A stretch of DNA of 64,000 nt from positions 640,001 through 704,000 of the forward strand of contig CAUEEP010000729.1 in NCBI GenBank assembly GCA_958450365.1. The letters are read 5' to 3'. Position 1 is the stretch's first letter, and the number at the start of each line of letters is the position of its first letter. The notes beneath the pieces are model-generated. The model had not been told where the DNA came from. It saw nothing but the letters and a program-made list of their open reading frames with translations, and searched no databases. Both the position numbers and the translations under genes were made by a program. This DNA comes from Mesorhabditis belari (lineage: Eukaryota; Nematoda; Chromadorea; Rhabditida; Rhabditidae). Shown piece after piece: positions 1-11,249 of this stretch.

Positions 1-123
1 ACAAAGTACAACGTACAAAGCACACAGTACAAAATACAAAATACAAAGCACAAAGTACAGAGTACAAAGCACAAAGTACACAGTACAAAGTACAGAGTAC
101 AAAGTACAAAGCACAAAGCTCAC
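1..123. repeat. ACAAAGTACAGAGT-type minisatellite
   Basis: Imperfect direct repeats of a 7-14 base unit built on acaaagtac and agagtac fill the left edge up to the tensin exon donor. It lies in a tensin intron. The array probably continues off the window. Confidence 0.85.
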
Positions 124-3100
124 TTGCAAGTAGATGGCCGCCGGGTTGACTCGGGTTTTTCCCGAAAGGAGATTCGCGAAATAAGTGAGATATCTGAAAA
201 GCTTATATAATATTTGCCGTATTCTCGTAGTGCACCGCCGAGCCGAGTTAATGACTATTTTATCGTTTCTAAGTTTTCCCACAAGCTCAACACTCAAATC
301 CCCCGCTAGAGCTCATCGTTAGCTACATTTTCCGACCCCACATCGATAGGTTCTGATAAGCGGTTCTCGAGATTTCGAGGAATTTAGGCAACGCTCACTA
401 TTCTAGAAAACTATTGTAATCGTCAACTAACTATCTACCGTAATCGTCAATTAATTAACTAACGTAATCGTCAACTAATTAACTACCGTAATCCAACCGT
501 CTACATTTAATCAGCTTAATTTTTGTATCATTAGATCAATGATACAAAAATTGTGATCAGATGGAAACTTTGGTAAACGAGAAACGATAGTTTTACAAAA
601 ATAGATGCATTTTAGAAAAAGCATTCATTGCTCTTATTAATCTTACAAACCTCTTATTGCTTGGTTGCCACTGTGCTCCAACAAATCGATCTGCATAGCG
701 TTGCATCGAGAAACGCTCCTCCACCGAATCGTCGCTAAAAATTTCGATCTAGACATTTATAATCTATTTATTTAGATATTTATCAATAACCTAATATCAT
801 CTAATATTTATTTAGATATAAAAATTAGAAGCCTTGAGCCTTCAACAATAAACAATATCAATCAACTCACTTCGCACAGATTGCATTGTAGTGCATGAAG
901 GCGCAAACGGCGAGCGCAGCTCTTGACGGTTCTCCCTTTGAATGAACAACAATAATATGTGACGGATCACTTGATAACCATTGTTCCCACTGTTTACACA
1001 TCACACATAATCTGCAAGTGATCAATTTCTCTAAATTTGGTTCCTTATCTCTCTAAATTTGTTCCTTAGCTTTCTATATTTGGTTCCTTATCCTTCTAAA
1101 TTTGGTTCCTTATCTCTCTAAATTTGGTTCCCTATTTCTCTAAACTTCATTAGTTATCTCTCTAAACTTGCTGTCTTATTTATCTAGTATTTATCTAGTA
1201 TTTATCAATCAGTTGACTTTGTGAGGTTAACTGAATAGTTTAAAAGCTCTTTAATTGGATTTTTCGTTGTGTAAAGGGTTTAGAAGTGAAAGAATGAGAA
1301 AACAGCTTTTGAGCTTTTGAGCTTTAGCTTTAGCTTTAGCTTTAGCTTTAGCTTTAGCTTTAGCTTTAGCTTTAGCTTTAGCTTTAGCTTTAGCTTTAGC
1401 TTTAGCTTTAGCTTTAGCTTTAGCTTTAGCTTTAGCTTTAGCTTTAGCTTTAGCTTTTAAGCTTTTAAGCTTTTAAGCTTTTAAGCTTTTAGGTAGCTTT
1501 TGAGAAAGGTACCTAAAAGCTTAAAAGTTTAAAAGCTTAAAAGCTAATTTCCCATTCTTTCACTTCTAAAGTTGATAGGTTTTAGAAAACAGAAATAAGA
1601 TTTGACCTGTCAAGTGGCGGTGCAAGTGGTGCTGGCCATCCCATCTCCACTACCGGCGCTCCAAATCGTTGCAGATCGCGTCGAGTTCTTGATACGTTCC
1701 AAATCTATAAACGCTTGAAATAGAAATGATCCAGATGGAATCCTAAGACTGTCTGAGTAAGTTAAAAGATTTTTGTTAGTTTCTGGTTTTTGCATTTAAT
1801 TAGATTGTCAACTAAATAATAAAACTTTTTAGAAAAAGTTGGTTTTAAAAATGATGGCTGAACCAAATTTGATTTAGTTTGATCAAGCTCTAATTCAGAC
1901 TCTTTATCTATCTAAGGTCTTTATCTAATGTAAAGATTATTTAAAATACATTTAGTTTACCTTGAATTGATCAAAATGCTCAGATTTCAGTTGATGCGCG
2001 ATTTTTGAAAGAGATTCTCGATAGACTTTCTCGGTTGAAGTTGATGGAGAGGTGATGGCTTAAAAAATTTCATTAAAAGGTTGAAATAGACTGGATACAA
2101 CTCTAGGAGTGTTTTAACAACAGCAACAACAACAACAGCAACAATAATAACAACAACAACAACAACAGCAACAATCTTAACAAACCAATAATCCTCTTGG
2201 TGACATTGTGGAGGGTCAGACCTTCATCCGAGGATCCCATCTCGCTTGAAGCCTGAAATTTTCAAAGTTAAAGCATCGAAAATCTTAATAGAAAGATAAT
2301 CTTAATAGAAAGTTAAAGATAAATGAAGGTTTGGGATAAGAAAGAAATAGTGAAGGATGTGATTAATCCCTTTGAAATCTAACACCAACCAAGGGGACTT
2401 GTGGGAAAGAGGGGAAGAATGAGGGGAAGAAAGAGGCTAAGGAAGAAGCTAAGAAAGAGGGTAAGAAAGAGGCTAAGAAAGAGGCCAAGCCTCACCCCAA
2501 CAACAACCAAAGTTAAGGCTTTTGAAGCTCAGAAATCAGGAAATAGAATTTTGAGATTTTACTTGTAAGCTGAAGCGGGGAATAGAGAAATGGCGCTATT
2601 GTCGCGAAAAATGGCGTTATAACTTTGTTGCTTTAGCTGGTGAGGGCTAACTTTATAACTTTACATCTAAATAACTTATCGCTTACTAGATATTTGTTTA
2701 GATATTGATTAGATAACTACTTAGGATCAATACCCATCCCAGGCCTGGGATGGGTATTGATTATTGGCTGATCATTGGCTGATCTTTGGCTGATCATTGG
2801 CTGATCATTAACTGATCATTAACTGATCATTAACTGATCATTAACTGATCATCATCAAACTTTAGATCTTCTACCTAAAGTCCTATGTCATTGTTTTTTA
2901 AAGTTTTGTGTCTAATGGAGATTAGGCAAAAGAACAAATTGAAGACGACAAGACGGCTTTTAGGCTAGAAATGGAATTTGACTAAAAAAAACAACAGCTT
3001 AAGAGAATGTTAGTAGCTAGAATTTGTAACTAAAATTTGATAGAATTTACTGGCTTTAGATAAAGAATAAGAATAAGATAAAGAATAAGAATAAGATAAA

Positions 3101-4556
3101 CAACAAGAATAAGATAAAGAATTTCGTCTAGTAGTAGAAAAATGAAATAGTTTGTTGGGGGAAAAAACTCGAAAATGTGAAGACAAAAAGAGACGAATAA
3201 CCCGACGAATAACCATAAACTTGGATAAAAGATAAAAGAAAAGAAAGAAAGAAAGGAAAGAAGAAGGAGAAGAAGAAGAAGAAGAGGAAGAAGAAGAAGT
3301 GAAAAGAAAGAGAAAGTTATTCAAGAAAAGAAGTCTCCGGGGATTGACCCTGGAGTCGACAAGGTCAATCCCCAGCCATCCCTTTCCTTGTGACCTAGAG
3401 CTCCCAGGTCTCAAGCTTATTCCTGGCTACCCTTGTAGACTAATTATAATATCCCAGACTTCAGACACAACCCTACCTATTCCTGAGCTACTCCTGGACC
3501 ATTCTTGACACCTTAACCTCATCCTTATCTACTGCGTTACCCCAACACCCTATCTGCACTTTGAAGTTAAGTCAAAAGTGTCCAGGCCTCCCAGGCCCAA
3601 CCCCAACCCCAACCCTGGCCAGGATCATGGCCCATCTCTTTTAAACTCCAAGAACAACATCTTTTTCTATATTCTTTAAGTTCTTCTTTTTGTTGTAACC
3701 TAAGCTTTTCAAGACATTTATCTCCAACGATGTCACATTTTTCTAGTTTTCTAGAGTTTCTAGAATTTTGTGAGATTTTCAGTGAACATTTTAACAAATA
3801 TATATTAGATAAAGCTTTAAAAATAAGTAAGCTGAATCTCCATTTAAATTCTTAATCTTTAAACCTTTAAAGCCCACCTTTGATCCATTGCGTTGCAGGG
3901 TTGAGCCACGTTTCGAGCGCTAAAAAATGTTTACTGTACTTTATCTATCACTTTAGCTCTTTCTGATGCCCCAGATGAGCGGCATTTACAAGATTTGAGC
4001 ATAAAGTAAAAGGAAAAGTCTAAAAAAGCTGACACAGAAGAAATTTGGGGTCGTTGGTGGGTAATTGAATGAACAAAAAGGGAAGAGAATTCACAACGAT
4101 TACCCAACAATAACGAGTTTTTTTTGGGTGTCCATAGTTGGGAAAAACTTTGTTCTACAACTATGTTCTACAACTTTGTTCTACAACTATGTTCTACAAC
4201 TTTGTTCTACAACTATGTTCCACAACTATGTTCTACAACTATGTTGTCTACAACTATGTTGTCTACAACTTTGTTCTACAACTTTATTCATAACTTTTAT
4301 CCTTTAAGTTTATTCTCTGAGTTTTCTAAAAGACACAGAAAATTATCGTAATCCTGCTAGTTTACCCAGATCAGCTCAATTTTTTATATTATTTGATCAG
4401 GAATCACAAATCAATGAGACAAAAATTAAGATGATCGCTTGGAAACTGGCGGGATTACGAGAGTTTACAAAAATAGAATTTTAGAAACACTTAACATTTA
4501 TTTTTTTCACCAACCTTTCCCTGTCGATTCCCTTTGAAGCAAAGGAGGGGCGGCAT
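124..4556 (-). CDS. tns-1: Tensin, phosphatase-like domain part (3' end outside window)
   Basis: Tensin links integrin adhesions to actin. The minus-strand exons are 4515-4556, 3878-3919, 2186-2252, 1961-2058, 1607-1704, 871-1011, 651-734 and 124-193; I checked that phases and lengths join without a break. They encode the N-terminal PTEN/auxilin-like domain: TKRIIAITSP, VYRESLSKIAHQLKS, VVEMGWPAPLAPPLD, SHIIVVHSKGEPSRAALAV, ERFSMQRYADRF and YLTYFANLLSGKTRVN, which match vertebrate tensins segment by segment. The phosphatase signature loop has Ser where an active enzyme has Cys (HSKGEPSR), so catalysis is unlikely, as in tensin-1 itself. The two upstream 42-base exons (start MPPLLCFKGNRQGK) rest only on good splice sites and phase 0, so the true start is uncertain. 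C2, SH2 and PTB parts would lie to the left. Auxilin/GAK shares this fold but fits less well. Confidence 0.85.
413..610. repeat. GTAATCGTCAACTAA repeats and ATGATACAAAAATT palindrome
   Basis: Tensin intron. Four near-copies of ccgtaatcgtcaactaa (413-495) precede a perfect hairpin (about 519-552, arms aatttttgtatcatt) and a tail (tttacaaaaatagatgcattttagaaa). A related block with the same order lies at about 4340-4495 (atcgtaatcc, caattttt, atcgcttggaaac, gtttacaaaaatagaattttagaaa), so this is probably a dispersed small element. Confidence 0.6.
1022..1165. repeat. CTCTAAATTTGGTTCCTTAT tandem repeat
   Basis: About seven imperfect copies of a 20-base unit (tctctaaatttggttcctta) in a tensin intron. 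Confidence 0.8.
1311..1462. repeat. (TTTAGC)n hexamer array
   Basis: Around 23 perfect copies of a six-base unit ttagct inside a tensin intron, flanked by decayed gcttttgagctttt and gcttttaagctttt variants. It resembles but is not the nematode telomere unit TTAGGC. Confidence 0.9.
2115..2182. repeat. CAA/CAG microsatellite
   Basis: caacagcaacaacaac-type run immediately downstream of a tensin exon donor. No open frame across it fits the tensin exons, so it is intronic. Confidence 0.8.
2755..2852. repeat. CTGATCATTGG / ACTGATCATTA tandem repeat
   Basis: Eight or so copies of an 11-12 base unit containing tgatcatt, in the tensin 5' intron. Confidence 0.8.
3052..3320. repeat. Purine-rich AGATAAAGAATAAGAAT and GAAGAA tracts
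   Basis: Two simple-sequence tracts (3057-3125 and 3230-3322) separated by unique sequence. The long open frames here, poly-Ser on one strand, are simple-sequence artefacts. Confidence 0.8.
4148..4285. repeat. GTTCTACAACTATGTTCTACAACTTT minisatellite
   Basis: About ten copies of a 13-base unit (gttctacaactnt), with a gttgtctacaacta variant near the right end, in the tensin 5' intron. Confidence 0.9.
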
Positions 4557-4849
4557 TTTGCGAAAAAACGGTGAGCTTTTTAAGCTTTTGAAGTCATATC
4601 TAAAAATAAATTTTGAAAAATAAGGCAAACTTTAGCATAAAGCATGATAATAAAAGAGCATATAGTTTTATTCTGTTTACATATTATTAAACAAAGATAG
4701 ACAAAGTAGACAAAGATTGAAACAAAGATTACTGTAACTTGAAGATACTAAAAGTCTACTTATTGATCTTACTAGAATTTAAGCAGCAAAAACGAAGATC
4801 TCAAGTCTTAATTGCAAATGGAGGATGAATATTTTTAAATCAGGAAACA

Positions 4850-4993
4850 AGAGACAAGACAAGACAAGTGACAAGACAAGCGACAAGACAAAAGACAAGA
4901 CAAGACAAGACAAGTGACAAGACAAGTGACAAGACAAAAGACAAGACAAGACAAGTGACAAGACAAGCGACAAGACAAAAGACAAGACAAGCA
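4850..4993. repeat. GACAAGACAAGTGACAAG minisatellite
   Basis: Alternating gacaa, gtgacaa and gcgacaa units, with a higher-order repeat of about 60 bases. It lies just upstream of the tensin 5' end. Confidence 0.9.
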
Positions 4994-5773
4994 TACTGTA
5001 GACGCTAGGATTACAGTATTTTTAAACAAGATAACAAAGGTTAGTATAATCTTGGTAATAACAAAAGTTGAGTGAAAAAAAAAGTGATTTTTGGAAAGAG
5101 GAGATGTTGGAAAAGGTCGTTTTGACGAGAAAATGGGGAAACGGGAATGTTTTTTTATGGAAAAAAAAGGAAAGAATGGGATTATGAACAAGAAAAAAAA
5201 GATCAGAAAAAAGGAAAGGAATGATCAGAAAAAAAAAGAAAGATTGACATGAAAATTGTAAATCGAATATGGAAAAGATGGAAATGGAATGGAAAGAAAA
5301 TGTTAAGGAATAGATTATGGGGTTTAGATACGGAAAAAGAATCACTTTTTTGTTTTTAATCTAAGTGCACCCTTTCTCGTGCAAGGATGCTAAATCCTAA
5401 ATAGCTAAATTCTAAATTCTTCGTAGCAAGGATGCTAAATCTAAAGAAAAACCGAAGAATTCGGTGCACTAGGGTTTACAAGATTTAACCTCAAGATGTA
5501 CAAAGAGAAATGTAATCTATGCACTGTAATCACTATGCTAATCAATATAGAAAAAAAAAATAGCTAGTATAGAGCTCAAAAAAAAGATAGAATAGAGATA
5601 GAGCACCGGCTCTTTTCATTCCAAACACGATGTGAAAACAATGGAATGGGTGAATGCTCGGTGGGAGACCTCGATTAGGGATAATGGGGGAAGAGACAAG
5701 GGAAAGGCGTACAAAAGAGAACATTTCTTTCCAGGATTTTGCTAAAAGTTAGAAAAAAATGATAGAAAATACA

Positions 5774-6357
5774 GGGTGACCGCGAATTATAGCGACAACT
5801 TTTTGAAAAAGTAGCTGGAAAATGTGTAATTTATTTCAAAAGTGGCATGTGTTATATAGAGAATTGTAGCCCGATTTCTCAGCAACATTTATCTACCAAA
5901 AACTTCCCGATTCGACTTATAAAACTCATTTAACAAGCGCTATGAACTGAATATCGAAAATACTAAATTTTCACCTTTTTCCCTGCTCGAAGCTTGAAAA
6001 GAGCTTGACATTAATTTAAATTTTTGTTATTTCAGTTCAGCTAAAACAGTTGTGATTCTTAATGTTATTAAGTGATGTTAAACGCTATTTTTCTTGCATT
6101 AAAGAAATATTGGAAAGCTCATTGTAATAGAGAAAAGCGACCAAATGACTTGCCGATTTGCCGAAGAAATGTCGACTAGCGCTCATTCAAGCGCTTTTTA
6201 AATTCGTTGTTTAAATCGAATCGGGAAGTTTTTGGTAGATAAATGTTGCCGAGAAATCGGGCTACAATTCTCTATATAACACTTGCCACTTTTGAAATAA
6301 ATTAGACATTTTCCAGCTACTTTTTCAAAAAGTTGTCGCTATAATTCGCGGTCACCT
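5774..6357. mobile_element. Foldback MITE with CAGGGTGACCGCG ends
   Basis: Two inverted arms of about 150 bases. The left arm begins agggtgaccgcgaattat and runs through gcgacaactttttgaaaaag to aaacttcccgattcga. The right arm is its reverse complement ending ataattcgcggtcacct. The internal ~290 bases are non-coding. Arm identity is high, so the element is fairly young. Its end resembles the cagggtg end of the element at 32207-35030. Confidence 0.85.
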
Positions 6358-8372
6358 AGAAGTGTAAAAATACAAAAAAATTTTACATTTTACACAGAAC
6401 TCATTCGTGAGCTCGAGAAGAAAACAAAAGCAGGGAAAACTTGTCAAAATCTGATTTGGTAAATAGGTAATCGTCGTATCAATCATAAACCAATGTTGAA
6501 AAAGAAAGGCAATTCGTGAAAATCGATCTGTTCTTGCACAGAGAGGACTTTTTATCATTTTCTCATAAAAACAGGCCCCGGAAAGGTGAAGAAAAGGAAG
6601 AAAATAAACAAAAGCAATCGGAAAGTCTTTTCTGAAAAGAAATGAGATGTGTCCAAACATAGAAAAAAAATGGAGAGAAGATAGGGAAATGGTTGACACA
6701 AAAAAAAGTGAAGTGGATGGCCACACTCGAGAAAAAACAAGCTGGATTGGCAGATTGGCGGAAAATTACCGTATGCTGTAAATGTTTTCTATTTTTGTGA
6801 GAAAATTTAAAAGGTAAGTTGGTAGGGTTAGCGTGGTAGGGTTAGCACATCCACTGGAACAGGAAGAAGATACATTTTAGTGGCAGTGTCAACTGAATGA
6901 CTTGTAAACAGCTTAAATGTACTGTGAAAGCAATTCAGTATGAGACAGTGCTGAGTAATGTCTAGAGGAACAAATTACAGTCAAAAATTCAATGATTAAA
7001 ATCAAGACAAACAAAGGTTCATAAAATTATTTGGTTTAATGGAGAGGGAGGGATGGTCAGGGTTTTGGGAGAAAGAAGGGCTTCCGATGGACACACTTCA
7101 GCCGAAACGGCCAGCAAACAAAAATGATGAGGGGGAAAGGAGATGAAGAAGAAAATGAAGAAAGGAAAAGGATTGGAGAATTGAAGAGTTGAAGGAGAGG
7201 ATGAAGAAGGACGGGGAGATGATGTTCTATGGAGGGTACAGATGGAGGGGATCAACTACCCCACCCTATCCCAAGAAACCGTTTACAGAAGAACAAACAT
7301 TGTTCCTTTCCTTTCCGAAATTTTCTCATTTGTACCATCAAGATTAAAAGAAGGAAAGTAAAGAAAGGTTTATGACTTCTAAACTGCTTTGATTTACAAT
7401 AATTGTACCTTGGAAAAGATAAAAAATATAAATGCAGTAGAAGGTGTGGGTTTTTATGTAAAATATTGTAGAAAAGATGTGCTTCAGGATAAAGTTCTTT
7501 ACGGCTAAGGGGTTGCTATATACGATAGTATTATTCAGAAAAAGTGCGGTTGTATAATTGTTTCAAAAGAATGGAGGAGCAAAAACTAGCTATGCATTAA
7601 AAGATTAAAAGCAAAATCGCAAAAAGAGGAGCAATGGGTGATCAGGGGAATTAAGTTGGAAAGTGTTGGGAAAGGTGGGAAAAAGAAGAGTGACAAAAAG
7701 GGAATTCGAAGCCACAAGGTCATCTATAGACAAGACATATAAGACTGCGAATCACTGAAACTGAAAAAGGAAAAGAAAATGAAAAAAAGAAACAAAAAAT
7801 GAGAATGAGAAAAAGTGATGCTTTTTGTGGGGTTGTAAAAGAGAATGGGGAAAGAAAATGATACCTGAAATAGAAAAGATTGGGGGTGATTAAGGGAATG
7901 CATTTTCTTGTAAACGTACCCTTTCTGGCGCACTGGATTCTTTCAACTTTTATGACAGTGATCTGGTTTCGAAGAAGAATCGAGTGCGCCAAAAAAGTGT
8001 GTTTACAGGTTTGAGCACAAAGTACATTCAAGAAACAAATCTGTTAGAGATACAAATATACACAACTAGGCAAGACAAATTGAGCACAATTTGACTAGCT
8101 CATTATTAGCTCAACTCATTACTAGCTTTACCAAACAAAAAAAAATCGATTCACCTCTTCTTTTGCCAACTTTTCCTCCAGTATAACAAATTTCTTTGTC
8201 TTTGTCTTTTCGCTTTGTCGAGTTCATTGCTTTTATTTCCTAAATTCAGATAAATCAAACCATTTTCAAAGACCAAAACAAAGATAAAATCAATCAAAAT
8301 CAAATCAATCAAATCAAAGAACCTTATCACCGGCAAAAATTTGAATTCGAAAATTCGCAAATGAAATCTTGT

Positions 8373-8917
8373 GGGACCAATGCTACCTTTTTTTTGCGCA
8401 CCCGGTCCATTAGCTCACCCTTTTTAAAGCTTTAAAAAGCTTTAAAAAGCTTTAGAGCTCGCATCAGCTCTAAAAAGCTAATATTAACTAGTTTCCATTC
8501 CAAAAGTTGTTTTTCTGGGTAATTTTAGGATGTAGAATCGGAATTTTTATATAATAGAGCTTGTGGAACCAATTTGAAAAGATAAAACTGGTAGGTCAAA
8601 TTCCAGAAAATTGTCGATTTTTCCCTATGTATAACTCCGTCCGTTTGCTTCCACAAGCTCTTATATGACAAAATTTCGTTTCTACGCCCTAAAATTACCC
8701 AGCAAAACAACTTTTCGAATGGAAATTAGTTAACATTAGCTTTTTTAAAGCGCAAAAAAAGGAGACCTAGTCAGAATAGCGCCGCCAGCGCCGTTCGAAA
8801 CAGCGCCCATACAAAACATACAATTAGCTTTTTAGTGCTTTTATAAAACATGAAGAAAAGGTGCGCAAATGTCTCGGGTGCGCAAAAAAAAGGTCGCATT
8901 TGTCCCACTCCCCTTGT
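8373..8917. mobile_element. Diverged GTGGGACAAATGC foldback with a second foldback inside
   Basis: Outer arms (gtgggaccaatgctacc then eight T then gcgcaccc at left; its inverse at 8860-8917) match the ends of the elements at 9047 and 10088. Inside, 8471-8748 is a separate near-palindrome: arms aactagtttccattccaaaag and ctgggtaattttagg at left, inverted at 8680-8740. The second element appears to have inserted into the first. Confidence 0.75.
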
Positions 8918-9046
8918 CGCAAATCTTACTTTATTTACCAGCAAATTTATAAATTTTGGATATTCAAACAAAGGAGTGAATATTCAAAAGCAGTAATTTT
9001 TGATAATTTGGGTATTTAAAAGATTGCAGCAAAAATATCCTGTTCT

Positions 9047-9462
9047 TCGGGGGTGGGACAAATGCAACCTTTTTTTTGCGCACCTGGACATTTGCGCACC
9101 TTTTTTTTGCTGGAAAACGCCTTAGGCAAGGCCGTAGAGCTTCGAAAATATTTCCATATAAGGGAATCGTATGCGTAGATTCCGAATTTCGACAAATCAG
9201 ACCTTGCTGACACGTCAAATTTGGGCTAAAAGGCAAAAACTGCGGAAAAGCGTTAAGTTGCGTAGTTTTTGCCTTTTAGCCCAAATTTGACGTGTCAGCG
9301 AGGTCTGATTTGTCAAAATTCTGAATCTACGCATACGATTCCCTTCTGTGAAAACATTTTTGAAGCTCTACGACCTTTCCTAAGGCGTTTTCCAGCAAAG
9401 AAAAGGTGCGCAAATGTCCAGGTGCGCAAAAAAAAGGTCGCATTTGTCCCACCCCCGAAGAT
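9047..9462. mobile_element. Foldback element, copy 1 of GGGACAAATGC family
   Basis: Nearly complete palindrome. Left arm: cttcgggggtgggacaaatg, then an eight-T run, gcgcacctggac, gaatcgtatgcgtagattcc, gacacgtcaaatttgggc. The right arm is the inverse, ending tttgtcccacccccgaag. The ~30-base centre is gcaaaaactgcggaaaagcg. Open frames here recur in copy 2 and are not genes. Confidence 0.9.
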
Positions 9463-9469
9463 CTTTATA

Positions 9470-9990
9470 TTAGGTTGATGCATAAGTCTTTTCGTTCCTT
9501 TTCGTCTGCCGTTTCAAGCCAACAAATGCACCAATTAAACTACGGTTGATTTCATTAGAAAAACCAATTATTTTTCTGCAAAATAACATTAAAACGGGTT
9601 TAAAAATATTTTATGCCTGGATTTTCTTGAGAGTATGAAGTCGGGTAGTCAAAAAGGGCTAACTCGATGATGTGATTTAGACACCTTAGCTAAAGAAAAC
9701 CTATCTTCGTGTCAATAGATAAAAGATAGAGAAAAAAAGTTTGATATTTCGCCAAAATTTCAGAGAAATTCATTCAGCCAATTTTTCCGTAGAGTTTTTT
9801 ATAGATTTTTACGAAAAAGGCGTTTTTCACTCTCGAATTTGCTTGAAAGTGAACCGAAATTGATTTAAAAAGATGGAAATTGAACAAAAAAACACTTTTT
9901 TTTTGTAGAGCAAACTATAGATTAATTGGTGAATTTGTTACTTTTTAACAGAAGTACGAAAAAAACGAAAAGACTTATGCATCAACCTAA
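9470..9990. mobile_element. Mariner-type MITE
   Basis: Terminal inverted repeats ttaggttgatgcataagtct and its inverse, flanked by TA dinucleotides, the target duplication typical of Tc1/mariner. The termini resemble mariner ends of the TTAGGTTGGTGCAAAAGT type. At 521 bases with no transposase frame it is non-autonomous. A longer relative lies at 33478-34747. Confidence 0.9.
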
Positions 9991-10087
9991 TATTTGAAAA
10001 GAATTTCCCACCAAATCAGTTAAAACAACTGACTATCTTGATATTTGAAAGGAATTTGGCACCAATTCAGTTAAAACAAGCGAAGAT

Positions 10088-10468
10088 CTGGGGGTGGGAC
10101 AAATGCTACCTTTTTTTTGCGCACCCGGCCAAAAGCGCAGCTTTTTTTTGCTGGAAAAGGCCTTAGGAAAGGCCGTAGAGCATCAAAAATGTTTCCATGC
10201 CAGGGAATCGTATGCGTAGATTCCGAATTTCGACAAATCAGACCTTGCTGACACGTCAAATTTGGGCTAAAAGGCAAAACTGCGGAAAAGCGTTAAGTTG
10301 CGTAGTTTTTGCCTTTTAGCCCAAATTTGACGTGTCAGCGAGGTCTGATTTGTCGAAATTCGGAATCTACGCATACGATTCCCTGGCATGGAAACATTTT
10401 TGATGCTCTACGGCCTTCCTAAGGCCTTTCCAGCAAAAAAAAGGTCGCATTTGTCCCACCCCCGAAGA
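10088..10468. mobile_element. Foldback element, copy 2 of GGGACAAATGC family
   Basis: Same architecture and same centre (aactgcggaaaagcgttaag) as 9047-9462, shorter because the right arm lacks one gcgcac block. It sits inside the ~50-base satellite. Confidence 0.9.
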
Positions 10469-10929
10469 TCTCTATATTTGAAGGGAATTTGGTCATAAAT
10501 CAGTTAAACAGCTGAATATCTTTACATTTGAAGGGAATTTCGCACCAAATCAGTTAAAACAACTGAATATCTTCATATTTGAAAAGAATTTGGGTCAAAA
10601 TCAGTCAAAACAGCTGAATATCTTTATATTTGAAAAGAATTTGGCACCAAATTGATTAAACAGCTGAATACCTTTATATTTGAAGGGGTTTTCCCACCAA
10701 ATCAGTTAATCAGCTGAATATCTTTAAAAAGAGCCTTATATAAGTCGGCGCTTGTGCTTTTTTCGCCATTTTTTTTTGCAATAATTTTCGATAGAGGTAC
10801 GTTTTTCGTAAAAGTGCGCGAATTTTTCTCAAGTTTCTCGTTTTAAAAAACGCATTACTCGCGAGAAACACGCGCTTTTGCTGCTATGCTATGCTGCGCT
10901 TTTGCGATAAATTCCGCTTATTTTCAATG

Positions 10930-11110
10930 GATCTATAACGAAAAGTTGAATTTAACCCTTTTAACAGTAAATTTTTCATAAAATTTCATTTCTAGGATTT
11001 TAAACACTATCTGTTGTATGAAAAACTTTTTGAATTAAACGATTGAAGTTATTGTTAAATGTTAAAGAAAAGTTACGGTTAAAAGGGTCAAATTCAGCTT
11101 TTCGTTATAC
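10930..11110. mobile_element. Short foldback, TATAACGAAAAGTTGAATTT arms
   Basis: Left arm ataacgaaaagttgaattta then acccttttaac; inverse at 11078-11108 (ttaaaagggtcaaattcagc then ttttcgttata). The 120-base interior is AT-rich and non-coding. Confidence 0.75.
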
Positions 11111-11249
11111 ACTTATTGACACTGTTGACTTTGTTTTTCATTTAATGTTAACTTCTTATCAATAAACCGATAATATTTGAGATTACAGAACTAACGTCAT
11201 GGGAAAAAAGAGTTTCTCGTTGTTTCATGTCCTCGTTGGTAGCTTGTTA

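Larger units (their letters stand above)
4557..8370. other. Gene-free stretch, purine-rich plus strand
   Basis: Apart from the minisatellite at 4850-4993 and the foldback at 5774-6357 I see no exon with coding character. Long minus-strand open frames between 5000-5350 and 6350-8030 arise from A/G-rich plus-strand sequence (runs of gaaaaagaaaagg) and encode Phe/Ser/Leu-rich strings with no family resemblance. The tensin promoter presumably lies at the left end. Confidence 0.6.
9463..10735. repeat. ~50-base satellite (CTGAATATCTTTATATTTGAAAAGAATTTGG), interrupted
   Basis: Units of about 50 bases, tgaatatctttatatttgaa then gaatttggcaccaaatcagt then taaaacag, occupy 9992-10087 and 10469-10735. 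The block is split by the foldback at 10088-10468. The short piece 9463-9469 and the junction at 9991 suggest that the mariner-type MITE also landed within it. Confidence 0.8.

Noticed and set aside
1311..1462. Telomeric repeat
   Set aside because: Unit is TTTAGC, not TTAGGC, and it lies inside a tensin intron.
3010..3414. 134-codon poly-Ser frame near the tensin 5' exons
   Set aside because: Derived from GAA and AAGAATA repeats; no phase-compatible splice sites.
4065..4351. Frames of repeated YNYVLQLCSTT
   Set aside because: 13-base minisatellite translated; not conserved coding.
8964..10277. Repeated frames starting MPFSPNLTCQQGL in opposite orientations
   Set aside because: They are the arms of one foldback family read through; recurring frame reflects repeat identity, not a gene family.
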